From: Bacillota bacterium
Lineage (GTDB): Bacteria; Bacillota; Clostridia; Christensenellales; CAG-138
Assembly: GCA_023455425.1 (NCBI GenBank)
Contig: JAEYCM010000042.1
Location: 1 to 64,000, forward strand
Reading direction: 5' to 3'
Length of the DNA stretch: 64,000 nucleotides
The notes under the pieces were generated by a model. It was not told the origin of the DNA, searched no databases, and was given only the letters and a program-made list of their open reading frames with translations. Positions 8,405 to 17,561 of this stretch are shown here, piece after piece. Numbering within the stretch: the stretch's first letter is position 1; each line of letters starts with the position of its first letter. The position numbers were made by a program, and so were the translations under genes.

Positions 8405-9415
8405 CTATACCAGCCGCCGCACGGATTGCCCCGGCATCAGGTATCCATCCACCATGACCTGCTCAATAAGCGCCAACTGCGGCTCTTCAATGGTTGCAAC
8501 CAGGCGGCGCGCCGCCTCGCGGCCCAGACCCAGGGTATCCTGCCGGATGGTAGTCAGGGCGGGTTTTAGCACCTCGGAAAGGTAGATGCCGTCAAACCCC
8601 GCCACGCTGATATCATCAGGAATGCGGAGCTCCATTTCTTCGATGGCATTTCTGCCGCCGATAAAGGAAAAATCATCCGGATACATGATACAGGTCGGGG
8701 GTACGGGAAGGGAGAGTAACGCCCGCGTTTCCTCGGCGCTCGAAGCCGGATCGTGGTATAACCCCCTGCGCACATATCCTTCCGGTATGGTGATGCCAAA
8801 CTCCTGGCAGGTACGGTAAAAGCTTGCCACGCGCTTTTGTGTCACGGCGGTATCTTCGCCATGGATAAAGGCGATCCTCCGGTGTCCCTGCTGATAAATG
8901 TAGGTAACGAGATCCTTGACGCACTGGACGTTGTTGGAAAGGATCGCGGTTTTTTCATTGAATACATGGTCTACGGTAACAACGGGGATATCGCTTCGCA
9001 CCAGCTCCATGACCGCCGGGTCGCTGAAATTCACACAGGCGATGACCACGCCGTCACATTTGCGGTAACGGCAATGGTTCAGGTAGCTCATGTTGTACTG
9101 CCCCAGGTTGTTGCTGATGAATGTAATATCATAGCCCAGGTGTTCGGCCTCGACCTTGAAGCTGTCCAGCATCAAGGAAAAATATTCGTGCGTAAGGCCG
9201 CTGTGCGTGTTATCGATAAACAGCACGCCAAGGTTGTAGGTGCGGTTGGTTTTGAGCGTGCGCGCGGCGGCATTGGGAAGGTACCCCATTTCCTTGGCTA
9301 CGTTGCGGATGTGCTCCGCCGTACGCTCCCCGATATCGCTGTGACCGTTGATGGCTTTACTTACCGTAGCAACAGAAACACCGCATCTAAGGGAAATATC
9401 CTTCATGGAAACCAT
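8405..9415 (-). CDS. LacI-family transcriptional regulator
   Basis: Start placed at 9415, seven bases after GGGGGAGG; a longer frame to 9475 adds residues unlike the family. The 336-residue protein opens with the LacI helix-turn-helix MKDISLRCGVSVATVSKAINGHSDIGERT and hinge (YLPNAAARTLKTNRTYNLGVLF). The periplasmic-binding-like effector domain follows (KCDGVVIACVNFSD, VPPTCIMYPDDFSFIGG, DDISVAGFDGIYLSEVLKPALTTIRQD). It lies inside the operon between GH1 and DUF1349 and probably represses the transporter and glycosidase genes. The LacI-type dyad at 19564-19576 is a candidate target. Sugar effector unknown. Confidence 0.92.
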   Translation of the reverse strand: MVSMKDISLRCGVSVATVSKAINGHSDIGERTAEHIRNVAKEMGYLPNAAARTLKTNRTYNLGVLFIDNTHSGLTHEYFSLMLDSFKVEAEHLGYDITFISNNLGQYNMSYLNHCRYRKCDGVVIACVNFSDPAVMELVRSDIPVVTVDHVFNEKTAILSNNVQCVKDLVTYIYQQGHRRIAFIHGEDTAVTQKRVASFYRTCQEFGITIPEGYVRRGLYHDPASSAEETRALLSLPVPPTCIMYPDDFSFIGGRNAIEEMELRIPDDISVAGFDGIYLSEVLKPALTTIRQDTLGLGREAARRLVATIEEPQLALIEQVMVDGYLMPGQSVRRLV

Positions 9416-9516
9416 AGAACGCCTCCCCCGCACGCATATAGCAGTAGTATACCATTTCGGCCCTGTGCCGGACAAAGTAAATTTGACTAAAAAACAAGAA
9501 AAACCCCAAATTATTT

Positions 9517-9562
9517 GTTAAATGCCCGCGCGCAGTTCCCCTATTGCGCACGGGCATTTAAC
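9517..9562 (-). terminator. Long hairpin after the GH1 gene
   Basis: 12-bp arms GTTAAATGCCCG / CGGGCATTTAAC with an internal GCGC pairing, ten bases after the GH1 stop. In the leftward direction the following sequence is only mildly T-rich, so this may be a partial terminator or a 3'-end stabiliser between GH1 and the LacI gene. Confidence 0.55.
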
Positions 9563-9571
9563 TGCTTGCGG

Positions 9572-10918
9572 TTAGAGCGTTTCGCCGTTCGTACGGATGA
9601 TGTCCGCGTAGTAGAGCGCCGAGTCCTTTAAAATGCGCTGTTGGGTCTGATAATCGACGTATACAAGGCCGAAACGATCGTCATACCCGCTTGCCCATTC
9701 AAAGTTATCCATAAAGCTCCAGTGGAGATACCCCAGCACGGGTACGCCCTCGGCTATGGCCTTCTTGAGTTCCCGCAGGTACCGGTGCAGATAATCGATG
9801 CGCTCCGGGTCATGCACCTTGCCGTCCAGATAGACGCGATCGTTGCAGGATTGCCCGTTTTCCGTGATATAAATGGGCAGCTTGTAGCGCCTGTATAAAT
9901 TCATTGGACCATAGTGCAGGACTTCCGGCGTCACCGGCCACTTCGTGGCCGTCAGCGGGAACCCTTCCGGCCGCCGGGCAATCTTTCCGCTTTCATCCGT
10001 ACCGCCGCCGTGGTAGACATTCACGCCCAGGAAATCCGGCTTTTCCACCAGATCCCATTCGCTTTGCGGAACGGACTTTGCAAATTCCCGCAAGAACGCG
10101 GGCGCGTCGTCATCGTATTTGTGGAACATGACGGCGTCCATAAAAGCGTTAAACGTAAAGGTCCAATCCTCCTCCGTCAAACGGAACGAGGCCTGATAGG
10201 CGGCCTCCCGAGTGGCGGGGCTGTCGGTAAGCGGATAGCAAAGCCGCCCGCAGGGAACAACGCCGATTTGAACAGGGGACGTGCTGTTTTCCCTTAGCGC
10301 CCTCGCCCCAACGCCATGGGCGAGCACCACATGATGCATGCACGTTGCCCGCTCCTCATTGGAAAGCTTCAGCCCTGGCGCATGCTCGCCGTTGCCATAC
10401 CCCAGACCCACCACGCATTGCGGCTCGTTGATGGTCATATACGTTTTCACGCGCCCGTCAAAGCGTTTTGCGAGTATCGCAGCGTAACCCGCAAACGCGT
10501 CCACGGTCGCCCGGTTGAGCCATCCGCCCGCTTTTTGCAGAGAGCTGGGCAGATCCCAATGGTAAAGCGTCACCCACGGCTCGATGCCCTGGCTTAGTAG
10601 CGTATCGATTACGCGGTCATAAAACGCCAATCCCGCCTCATTGACTTCCCCTGTCCCGTTGGGCATGACGCGCGGCCAGCTCACCGAAAAGCGGTAAACT
10701 TTAAGGCCGATCTGCTTCATCAGCGCAATGTCTTCTTCATAGCGGTGGTAAAAATCACAGGCGACGTCGCCCGTATCGTTATTGCTCACATGGCTTTTGC
10801 CGTCTTCATGGCAAAAATCGTCCCAGATACTTGGGCCTTTGCCGTCCGCATCCCACGCGCCTTCGCACTGGTAGGCAGCGCAGGCAGCGCCCCACACAAA
10901 CCCTTTGGGAAAACTCAT
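9572..10918 (-). CDS. GH1 beta-glucosidase
   Basis: A 448-residue glycoside hydrolase family 1 enzyme of full length. Visible signatures: the N-terminal FPKGFVWGAACAAYQCEGAW, the acid/base motif TINEPQC (about residues 161-167), and the nucleophile motif YITENGQS (about residues 348-355), then LHWSFMDNFEWASGYDDRFGL. No signal peptide, so it acts in the cytoplasm on imported beta-linked disaccharides or oligosaccharides (cellobiose, or beta-mannosides/glucosides). It follows GH3 in the same operon as an Opp-type importer. Cello- or gluco-manno-oligosaccharides are plausible inputs given the GH2 mannosidase next door. Confidence 0.93.
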   Translation of the reverse strand: MSFPKGFVWGAACAAYQCEGAWDADGKGPSIWDDFCHEDGKSHVSNNDTGDVACDFYHRYEEDIALMKQIGLKVYRFSVSWPRVMPNGTGEVNEAGLAFYDRVIDTLLSQGIEPWVTLYHWDLPSSLQKAGGWLNRATVDAFAGYAAILAKRFDGRVKTYMTINEPQCVVGLGYGNGEHAPGLKLSNEERATCMHHVVLAHGVGARALRENSTSPVQIGVVPCGRLCYPLTDSPATREAAYQASFRLTEEDWTFTFNAFMDAVMFHKYDDDAPAFLREFAKSVPQSEWDLVEKPDFLGVNVYHGGGTDESGKIARRPEGFPLTATKWPVTPEVLHYGPMNLYRRYKLPIYITENGQSCNDRVYLDGKVHDPERIDYLHRYLRELKKAIAEGVPVLGYLHWSFMDNFEWASGYDDRFGLVYVDYQTQQRILKDSALYYADIIRTNGETL

Positions 10919-10986
10919 ACTGTCACCTCAAAAATGAAATTGTTTTCCGGGCACCGGAAGGAACCCCTCCGGCGCCATTATGTTGA

Positions 10987-13260
10987 TTACGCTTGATTGA
11001 GCGCGTCTAAGAGCAGATGGATTTGTTCCTCTGTAACCCCTCCGTTGCCAAAGCTCAATACGGCCCGGAGCGGCATGTACTGCAGCATCGCCTCCATCAT
11101 TTCGGAGGATATGGCCTCTTTGGCCGTATCGGAAGCGTTGTCGTCCTGCGGAGCCAGCGCGTTCGCAATGCCGTCCATAAACGGCTTTAATGCCGCTTTC
11201 GCCCGCGGGTCCGCCATGATATCCATGAATATGCTATTCCTATCATACCGCACGGGCAGCCTTAGCGTGGAATGGACCGTAACCGTCTTTTGGAGCACGA
11301 TATCCCGGGACGACTTGCCGATGAGCAGTTCAAATTCCCCGCTTTCCACATGCCAGTCATGGAGCTCTACGTTCCAGTATGCAAACGCGCGTTTGTTGAG
11401 CGTAAAGCTTACGGTTTTGGTCTCCCCGGGCATCAGCGCCACCTTTTCAAACCCTTTGAGTTCTTTTTCGGGGCGGATAGGGGTGCTGGCTTTGTCCGCG
11501 ACATAAAGCTCAACGATCTCCTTGCCGAACACATTGCCGGTGTTTGTGACGTCGACCGATACCCGCATGCAATCGGTATCGTCCATTTCCTCCTTATCCA
11601 CCCGGAGATTATCGTACGCAAATGTCGTGTAGGAAAGCCCGAACCCGAACGGGAAGAGCACCTCCATTTTCTTTTTGTCGTAATACCGGTAGCCGACAAA
11701 CACGCCCTCCCGGTATTCGGCAATATCCTTTTCCCCGCCGTAAAACAGGTAGGACGGATTATCCTCAAGCTTAATGGGGAATGTTTCGGGCAGCTTGCCG
11801 CAGGGGTTCGCCGAACCAAAGAGCACGCGGACCGTCGCCGTGCCCACTGCCTGGCCGCCCAGGTACACTTCCAAAATGCCTTTCACGTCGTCCACCCAGG
11901 GCATTTCCACGGGAGAGCCGTTATGCAGCACCACCACCGTGTTGGGGTTGGCGCGGGCGACGGCCCGGATCAGGCGATTTTGGCAATCCGGCAGGCGCAT
12001 ATGCGCGCGGTCATAGCCCTCGGATTCATACGCGTCGGGAAGGCCCGCAAACACCACCGCGACTTTGGCGCTTTGCGCAAGCCGTACCGCTTCTTCTATA
12101 AGCGCGTCGGTCGTTTCGTCCTTTTCAATATCGAATCCCTTCGCATATGCGATATTGGAGATGCCCGCCGCAGCCTCCAGCGCGCTGGTCGTTTGAAAGC
12201 AATTGATGTGCGAGCTGCCGCCGCCCTGGAAGCGCGGTTTCTCTGCGAATTCGCCGATAAAGGCGACGCTGTCCCCCGCTTTGAGCGGCAGGATTTCATC
12301 CGCATTTTTTAAAAGCACCATACACTCTTCCGCCAGCCGGGCGCTCAGTTCGTGCTGCGCCTCCTTATCCCATACGGTCTCGGGCTTTGCAGCTTCAAGA
12401 TACCGGTAGTTGATCGTCAATATCCGCTCCACGGCCAGATCCAGGACCGCTTCTTCAAGTTCCCCGGCGCGGACGGCTTCCACGATCTTTTTGTCGTTTA
12501 CGCCGCCGGATGCGGGCATTTCAAGGTCAACGCCCGCCGCAAGTCCCTTGACGCGGTCCGCAACAGCGCCCCAGTCGGTAACGACATACCCGTCAAAGCC
12601 CCATTCATTGCGCAGGATATCCGTCATCAGCAGTCGGTTTTCCGAGGCGAACGTGCCGTTGATTTTGTTGTAGGAACACATTACCGTCCACGGCTTTGCC
12701 TCCCGCACCGGCGTTTCAAACGCGGCAAGGTAGATTTCCCTCAGGGTGCGCTCATCCACCTCGGAGCTACTTGACATACGGCGGTGCTCCTGGCTGTTGG
12801 CTGCGTAGTGCTTGAGGCTAGTGCCCACGTTTCTTGACTGGACGCCCTTGATATGGGCGGCCGCCATTTCGCCCGCCAGGTACGGATCTTCCGAAAAGTA
12901 CTCAAAGTTGCGCCCGCACAGCGGCGAACGCTTGATATTGACCGCAGGGCCCAGCACGACGCTGAGCCGTTCGGCCTGGCAGGAATCCCCGATGGCCTCG
13001 CCCAGCGTGGTCAACAGCGCCCGGTCAAAGGAGGCTGCCGTCGCACACCCTGCCGGAAAACAGACCGCCTTGATGCTTTCGTTTACCGCCAGATGATCCG
13101 CGCTTTCGGACTGCTTCCTTAGCCCGTGCGGGCCGTCGCTCACCATAACGGAAGGAACATTGAGCCGTTCCACGGGCTTGGTATGCCAGAAGTCAAGGCC
13201 CGAACAGAGGGAAGCCTTTTCTTCGAGCGTCATTTTTGAAACCAGAAGCTTTACATCCAT
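10987..13260 (-). CDS. GH3 beta-glucosidase
   Basis: Start at 13260, eight bases after GAGGTG; 757 residues. A GH3 N-terminal TIM-barrel (about 20-320) carries the KHYAANSQE substrate-binding motif and the nucleophile Asp in DGYVVTDWGA. The GH3 C-terminal alpha/beta sandwich (about 330-560) and a fibronectin-III-like domain (about 590-665, WNVELHDWHVESGEFELLIGKSS) follow. Without a signal peptide it is cytoplasmic. The family removes terminal beta-glucosyl (or xylosyl) units. A further ~75-residue C-terminal tail looks like a small helical extension and is unusual. It sits between the transporter ATPase genes and GH1. Confidence 0.93.
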   Translation of the reverse strand: MDVKLLVSKMTLEEKASLCSGLDFWHTKPVERLNVPSVMVSDGPHGLRKQSESADHLAVNESIKAVCFPAGCATAASFDRALLTTLGEAIGDSCQAERLSVVLGPAVNIKRSPLCGRNFEYFSEDPYLAGEMAAAHIKGVQSRNVGTSLKHYAANSQEHRRMSSSSEVDERTLREIYLAAFETPVREAKPWTVMCSYNKINGTFASENRLLMTDILRNEWGFDGYVVTDWGAVADRVKGLAAGVDLEMPASGGVNDKKIVEAVRAGELEEAVLDLAVERILTINYRYLEAAKPETVWDKEAQHELSARLAEECMVLLKNADEILPLKAGDSVAFIGEFAEKPRFQGGGSSHINCFQTTSALEAAAGISNIAYAKGFDIEKDETTDALIEEAVRLAQSAKVAVVFAGLPDAYESEGYDRAHMRLPDCQNRLIRAVARANPNTVVVLHNGSPVEMPWVDDVKGILEVYLGGQAVGTATVRVLFGSANPCGKLPETFPIKLEDNPSYLFYGGEKDIAEYREGVFVGYRYYDKKKMEVLFPFGFGLSYTTFAYDNLRVDKEEMDDTDCMRVSVDVTNTGNVFGKEIVELYVADKASTPIRPEKELKGFEKVALMPGETKTVSFTLNKRAFAYWNVELHDWHVESGEFELLIGKSSRDIVLQKTVTVHSTLRLPVRYDRNSIFMDIMADPRAKAALKPFMDGIANALAPQDDNASDTAKEAISSEMMEAMLQYMPLRAVLSFGNGGVTEEQIHLLLDALNQA

Positions 13261-13276
13261 GTGTTGCACCTCTTCA

Positions 13277-13328
13277 CGCGTTGATGCATTCATTCTAACA
13301 ATGCTTTGTGGATGCGCATATCAACGCG
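13277..13328 (-). other. Inverted repeat in the leader of the GH3 gene
   Basis: Arms CGCGTTGAT (13277-13285) and ATCAACGCG (13320-13328) are perfect 9-mers separated by 34 bases, in the 80-base gap between the ATPase and GH3 genes. This could be an mRNA stem or an operator. It has no clear terminator features. Confidence 0.35.
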
Positions 13329-13340
13329 GTTGTGTTTTTA

Positions 13341-14204
13341 TTATACCGGTTTGTCATTTTTTACATTGGATACAGTTGAGAGGTCCCACTCCTCATAGAT
13401 CTTCGGAACGTCGCTGATCAGGCGCTTAGTATAGGGCGCCTTAGGCGTAAGAATCACTTCGTCCGCCGTGCCGCTTTCTACGAATTTTCCGTGCTCCATA
13501 ATATACACGCTGTCCGATATGTAATAGGCAAGCCCGATATCGTGCGTAATGAATATGATGGTCATGCCGGTTTCGTTGCGCAGCTGCAGCAGCATGTCAA
13601 GTATGGTCGCGCGCGAGCAGGCATCAATCATGGAGGTCGGTTCGTCGGCAAGGAGAATCTTGGGCTTAAGCAGGAAGATACGTGCGATCATCAGCCGCTG
13701 CATCTGTCCGCCTGAAAGCTCAAACGGATACTTATTGGTCAGTTCCGCGTATTTGAGATTGACGAAGCTGCAGGCTTCCGTCATCATCTCGACCTTTTTT
13801 TCATATGGGAGCCGCCGCCCGCCGCGCATGTGGATGCAGTCGAGCAGTACGGTATCAATTTTATTGAACATGTTGAACGACGAGAACGGATCCTGAAAGA
13901 TCGCCTGTATGCCCTTCCAGTATTCCCGTCTTTTCTTCTGCGTGCCGATATCCCGTTTGTTGCCCTGAAAGAAGACTTCGCCTTCCGTCACGCTGGTGAG
14001 CCCCAGGAGCATCTTTGCAAGCGTCGTCTTGCCGCTCCCCGATTCGCCCACGATAGAAACAAGTTCTCCCTCACGGAACGCAAAATCCACATGATCGACC
14101 GCAACATTTCGCTTGTCCCCAATGCCGTATACCTTGGTGACGCCTGTGCCGCTTAAACAAAGCGGGCGGTCCTCCAAATTCGCTCTCTTTGCCGCCTCAC
14201 TCAT
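13341..14204 (-). CDS. Opp/Dpp-type ABC transporter ATP-binding protein (second ATPase)
   Basis: Start at 14204, seven bases after AGGTG and overlapping the end of the upstream ATPase gene by 8 bases. 287 residues with Walker A GESGSGKT, signature LSGGQMQR, Walker B ILLADEPTS and switch His ITHD. It matches the OppF/DppF subfamily and pairs with the 14197-15204 ATPase. In this operon, flanked by GH3 and GH1, the imported substrate is probably an oligosaccharide and not a peptide, as known for Opp-like sugar importers of Thermotoga and some Clostridia (inference). Confidence 0.93.
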   Translation of the reverse strand: MSEAAKRANLEDRPLCLSGTGVTKVYGIGDKRNVAVDHVDFAFREGELVSIVGESGSGKTTLAKMLLGLTSVTEGEVFFQGNKRDIGTQKKRREYWKGIQAIFQDPFSSFNMFNKIDTVLLDCIHMRGGRRLPYEKKVEMMTEACSFVNLKYAELTNKYPFELSGGQMQRLMIARIFLLKPKILLADEPTSMIDACSRATILDMLLQLRNETGMTIIFITHDIGLAYYISDSVYIMEHGKFVESGTADEVILTPKAPYTKRLISDVPKIYEEWDLSTVSNVKNDKPV

Positions 14205-15204
14205 GTTCGTACACCTCCCTGAGCTTTTCTTGGGGGATGATGCAGCGGTACGCGCGCCCGCCCTCAATTTCGGTAAGCGGAATGTTCACGAATCTGCATT
14301 CCGGCTTCACGTATTTGCAGCGTTCCGCAAACCGGCATCCGCAGGGCGGATTTTTAAGATTGGGCGGCGTGCCGGGTATGGCTGTGAGCTTCACATCCCG
14401 CACGCCTTCCTCCGGCACGATGATGGAGCCCATGAGTCCCTTGGAATACGGATGGATAGGGTCAAACACCATTTCTTTCGCGGTGCCCTTTTCCACGATC
14501 TGACCGGCATACATGACCATGATATCGTCGGTCACATTGTAGAGGAGCGGCAGCTCATGGGTGATAAATATCATGGACTTGATATAGCCCTGTTCCATGA
14601 GATCTTTTAGCATTTTAATGACCATCTTCTGGCTGGTAACGTCCAGTGCGCTCGACGGTTCATCCGCAATAAGCACCTTGGGGCGGAGGATGGTGGAAAT
14701 GGCGATAACCGTCCGCTGCTTCATGCCGCCGGAAAGTTCCACGGGATACCGCTCCAGCACGTCCACAGGCAGGCCGAGCACAGAAAAACGCTCCTTTGCC
14801 ATATCGTGAATCTCTTTTTGAGTGGCTTTGGGGTTGTGTGCACGGATGACGTCCTCTATAAATCGGATAATTTTGCGGGTGGGGTTGAGCGCGTTCATGG
14901 CGGCCTGCGGAATATACGCAATCTCGGTGCCCAGTATGGCTTTTCGCACCTCGTCCGGTTTCATATCGGAGATATTGCGCCCATCGAGTATGATTTTCCC
15001 GCACATGTAGTGGAGCGGCGCAAAATAATACCCCATGAGGCTCAGCGCAAGGGTGGACTTACCGCAGCCGCTTTCCCCGGCGATGCCGACCGACTTGCCC
15101 TCCTCCACCTTGAAGGATACCTCGTTCACCGCATACACATCTTCACGGAATCTTGTGATATATTTGGTTGTGAGGCCATTGACCTCAAGCATTGTCCGTC
15201 CCAT
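14197..15204 (-). CDS. Opp/Dpp-type ABC transporter ATP-binding protein (first ATPase)
   Basis: 335 residues, OppD/DppD type. Walker A GESGCGKST, signature LSGGMKQR, Walker B LIADEPSSALD, switch FITHELP. The C-terminal oligopeptide-transporter extension has the Cys cluster CGCRFAERCKYVKPECR, which in this subfamily can hold an iron-sulfur cluster. A clear AGGAG precedes the ATG. Translationally coupled to the next ATPase gene by an overlap. Confidence 0.93.
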   Translation of the reverse strand: MGRTMLEVNGLTTKYITRFREDVYAVNEVSFKVEEGKSVGIAGESGCGKSTLALSLMGYYFAPLHYMCGKIILDGRNISDMKPDEVRKAILGTEIAYIPQAAMNALNPTRKIIRFIEDVIRAHNPKATQKEIHDMAKERFSVLGLPVDVLERYPVELSGGMKQRTVIAISTILRPKVLIADEPSSALDVTSQKMVIKMLKDLMEQGYIKSMIFITHELPLLYNVTDDIMVMYAGQIVEKGTAKEMVFDPIHPYSKGLMGSIIVPEEGVRDVKLTAIPGTPPNLKNPPCGCRFAERCKYVKPECRFVNIPLTEIEGGRAYRCIIPQEKLREVYEHE

Positions 15205-15214
15205 ATCCGGCCTC

Positions 15215-16468
15215 CTAATCCCGTAAAGTAGGATTGAATACCTGGTCCAGGCCGGTATTCATCAAGTTCAGCGAGAAGCTGACGAGCGCAATGACGAGCA
15301 GTACAGGGAAATACGCCCACCACGCGCCGACAAGCGGTGCCGAGTACGCCGTCGCCCATTGCATCATCAAGCCCAGCGTCGGAATTTCCGTGGTTCTGGG
15401 CCCCAGGCCAATCATGGAGAGCTGCGCTTCCGCAAGGATGGCGGAACTTATTTGCAAGATAAGCGCCATCACCACATAGGAGGCGATGTAGGGCAGAATA
15501 TCCGTCATAATGATGCGCAATAGACTGTGCCCTGAAATTTTAGAAAGATTGACATGATCCCGACTGCGCAGGGAAATCACCTGCGAACGGACCGCCCTTG
15601 CCGTCCAAAACCATGCGGTAAGGCCGATAACAATGGCAACGGTCGTTGCGCCGCGCTGGTCCTGCCCTATCGCAAACGATATGAGGATCAGAAGCACGAA
15701 CGTTGGAATTACGGTAAACAGATTTGTGAAAAACATGATGATATCGTCTGCCACACCGCCCAAATATCCCGCGAGCAGCCCCAGCACCAGACCGATAAAC
15801 GTTGCGATAACGCCCGCGACAAGCCCAATCAACAGCGATGTTCCTAGAGCGGATACAAGCTCTGTGAGCATATCCCGCCCGTAATTATCGGTGCCGAGCA
15901 GCAATGGCTTGACATTTGCCACCTCGGACAGGTTGACATAATCCGTATCCGCAATTTCCGCTACCGGCTCAAGCTCCCCGGTTTCCGCATTCTTCTGCAT
16001 CACGATAAGGTCCTCGTCTGTGAGCATACTCGAGAGCGTCTTATTAAGCCTTGCGTAATATTTGCGCTTTGCACTGGTCATGCCTTTGAACCTGAGCGTT
16101 TCGTCGTAATTGTTGAACCACAGATCAAGCAACGTCTTTGTATCACCGGTATCTATTTGGCTCTCCGGGATACCGAAAGTCGTAAGCCACTTTACCATCT
16201 CAGCTTTGTCCTCCTCGCCGAGCCTGTCGGCAAGGCGCTTTTGCGCGGCATCTTCGAGCTTCATTGTATATTTTGTCTGCGTACCGATGCTGTCCGCCAC
16301 AGATAAATAGATTCCCGGCTTCATGAATGAGCCGAGGCCTATGATCTTTAACGGTTCGTCCGGAATGATGAGTGGATAGATGATGGTCATAAGCAGCAGA
16401 AACATCATAATGGCGAACCCAACTGCGAAATTAGGGGATTTGAAGACTTGGCGCAGCGTCCTTTTCAT
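15215..16468 (-). CDS. Opp/Dpp-type ABC transporter permease (OppC-like)
   Basis: 417 residues, longer than the usual ~300. The first membrane helix (about 15-35) is followed by an extracytoplasmic insertion, and the family motif LLLGTDNYGRDML appears only near residue 190. The typical five-helix permease core and the EAA-type loop (AEAQLSMIGLGPRTTEIPTLGLMM) follow. The insertion is predicted to be outside the membrane, where it could contact the binding protein. GGGGG precedes the start. Follows the OppB-like gene by 9 bases. Confidence 0.92.
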   Translation of the reverse strand: MKRTLRQVFKSPNFAVGFAIMMFLLLMTIIYPLIIPDEPLKIIGLGSFMKPGIYLSVADSIGTQTKYTMKLEDAAQKRLADRLGEEDKAEMVKWLTTFGIPESQIDTGDTKTLLDLWFNNYDETLRFKGMTSAKRKYYARLNKTLSSMLTDEDLIVMQKNAETGELEPVAEIADTDYVNLSEVANVKPLLLGTDNYGRDMLTELVSALGTSLLIGLVAGVIATFIGLVLGLLAGYLGGVADDIIMFFTNLFTVIPTFVLLILISFAIGQDQRGATTVAIVIGLTAWFWTARAVRSQVISLRSRDHVNLSKISGHSLLRIIMTDILPYIASYVVMALILQISSAILAEAQLSMIGLGPRTTEIPTLGLMMQWATAYSAPLVGAWWAYFPVLLVIALVSFSLNLMNTGLDQVFNPTLRD

Positions 16469-16477
16469 AAATACCCC

Positions 16478-17482
16478 CTATTCCATCTGCGCGGCTTTTA
16501 CGCGCGGGTCAATAAAGCCGTATAGGACTTCAACCGCAAAATTGGCTGCCAGGACCATGATGGTGATGATAAGCGTCGCCCCCGACACAAGCGGATAATC
16601 CGCCCCGGAGATAGCGCTGAGTATGGTCGAGCCGAGTCCCGGATAATTAAAAATGATTTCCGCAATCAAAGCGCCGCCCACCATCGTGCCGAGGGAAAGC
16701 GCGAGGCCCGTGACCTGGGGCAGCATCGCGTTACGGAACACATAGCCTACGATCTTACGGTCCTTGATACCGAGGAAGCGGCTGTATTTTACATAGTCCG
16801 CGTTGAGTTCGTAGATAGACATGGAGCGCATGCCAATGGCCTGCCCACCGACGGATATAATAACGATCGACCAGAACGGAAGCTGGTAATGTGTCAAAAT
16901 GGATTTTATAAACCGCATGGAAAATTCGGGGAGCAGTTCAAAGCCGTAACCCCCCCCAACAGGTGCAATTTTTAGCTTCAAGGCAAAAACAACAAGAAGT
17001 ATGATCGCCATACCGAATGCCGGTATGCTGTTTGCAAACAAGGCGATGGGTAAAAGCACCTTATCGAAGCCCTTTCGTATATAGGCGGCCAACGCGCCTA
17101 GGATATTGCCTATCAGCCAACCTACGATAATCGCCGGGAGCTGAAGTCCTATGGTCCACCATATGGCTGAGCCGATGATATCGCTTACCGGGCGGGGATA
17201 CTGGCTGAACGATACCCCCATCTCCCCCTTGAACATGTTTCCTACATATTTGAAAAACTGCATATGTAATGGCTGATCAACACCGAACACGCGCGCGTAA
17301 TACTCATATGCCTGCTGCACCGTCGTCTGCGAGCTCGAATTACGCGCTATGCGGGAAACAATCCGCGCGATAGGGTCGTTGGGCATCATGCGCGGAAGAA
17401 AAAAATTCAGCATGATCGCACAAACAAGCGTGATTAAAAACCAAAATATTTTTTTTCTGAAATAGCGTGCATAGTTTTTCAC
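16478..17482 (-). CDS. Opp/Dpp-type ABC transporter permease (OppB-like)
   Basis: Start set at the GTG at 17482 because AGGAGG sits six bases upstream; the ATG at 17518 would place translation inside the preceding stem-loop. 334 residues beginning with KNYARYFRKKIFWFLITLVCAIM (first membrane helix), then a periplasmic loop and five further helices. The EAA-like segment NADYVKYSRFLGIKDRKIVGYVFRNAMLPQVTGLAL is the site that contacts the ATPases. First permease gene of the operon. Confidence 0.92.
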   Translation of the reverse strand: MKNYARYFRKKIFWFLITLVCAIMLNFFLPRMMPNDPIARIVSRIARNSSSQTTVQQAYEYYARVFGVDQPLHMQFFKYVGNMFKGEMGVSFSQYPRPVSDIIGSAIWWTIGLQLPAIIVGWLIGNILGALAAYIRKGFDKVLLPIALFANSIPAFGMAIILLVVFALKLKIAPVGGGYGFELLPEFSMRFIKSILTHYQLPFWSIVIISVGGQAIGMRSMSIYELNADYVKYSRFLGIKDRKIVGYVFRNAMLPQVTGLALSLGTMVGGALIAEIIFNYPGLGSTILSAISGADYPLVSGATLIITIMVLAANFAVEVLYGFIDPRVKAAQME

Positions 17483-17506
17483 GACAAGACCTCCTGCCCA
17501 GAATAA

Positions 17507-17547
17507 GGGAACAGCCATGTTTCAAAAAGCGCAACATGGCTGTTCCC
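17507..17547 (-). other. Intercistronic stem-loop between binding-protein and permease genes
   Basis: Perfect 15-bp arms GGGAACAGCCATGTT / AACATGGCTGTTCCC with an 11-base loop, starting 14 bases after the binding-protein stop and ending 24 bases before the GTG of the permease. Little T-run follows it. Such stems commonly protect the 3' end of the binding-protein message so that more binding protein than permease is made. Confidence 0.75.
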
Positions 17548-17561
17548 AACGTATCAGGGAA

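Noticed and set aside
11272..12312. 346-codon open frame opposite GH3
   Set aside because: Antisense to a complete GH3 with all motifs; no start signal.
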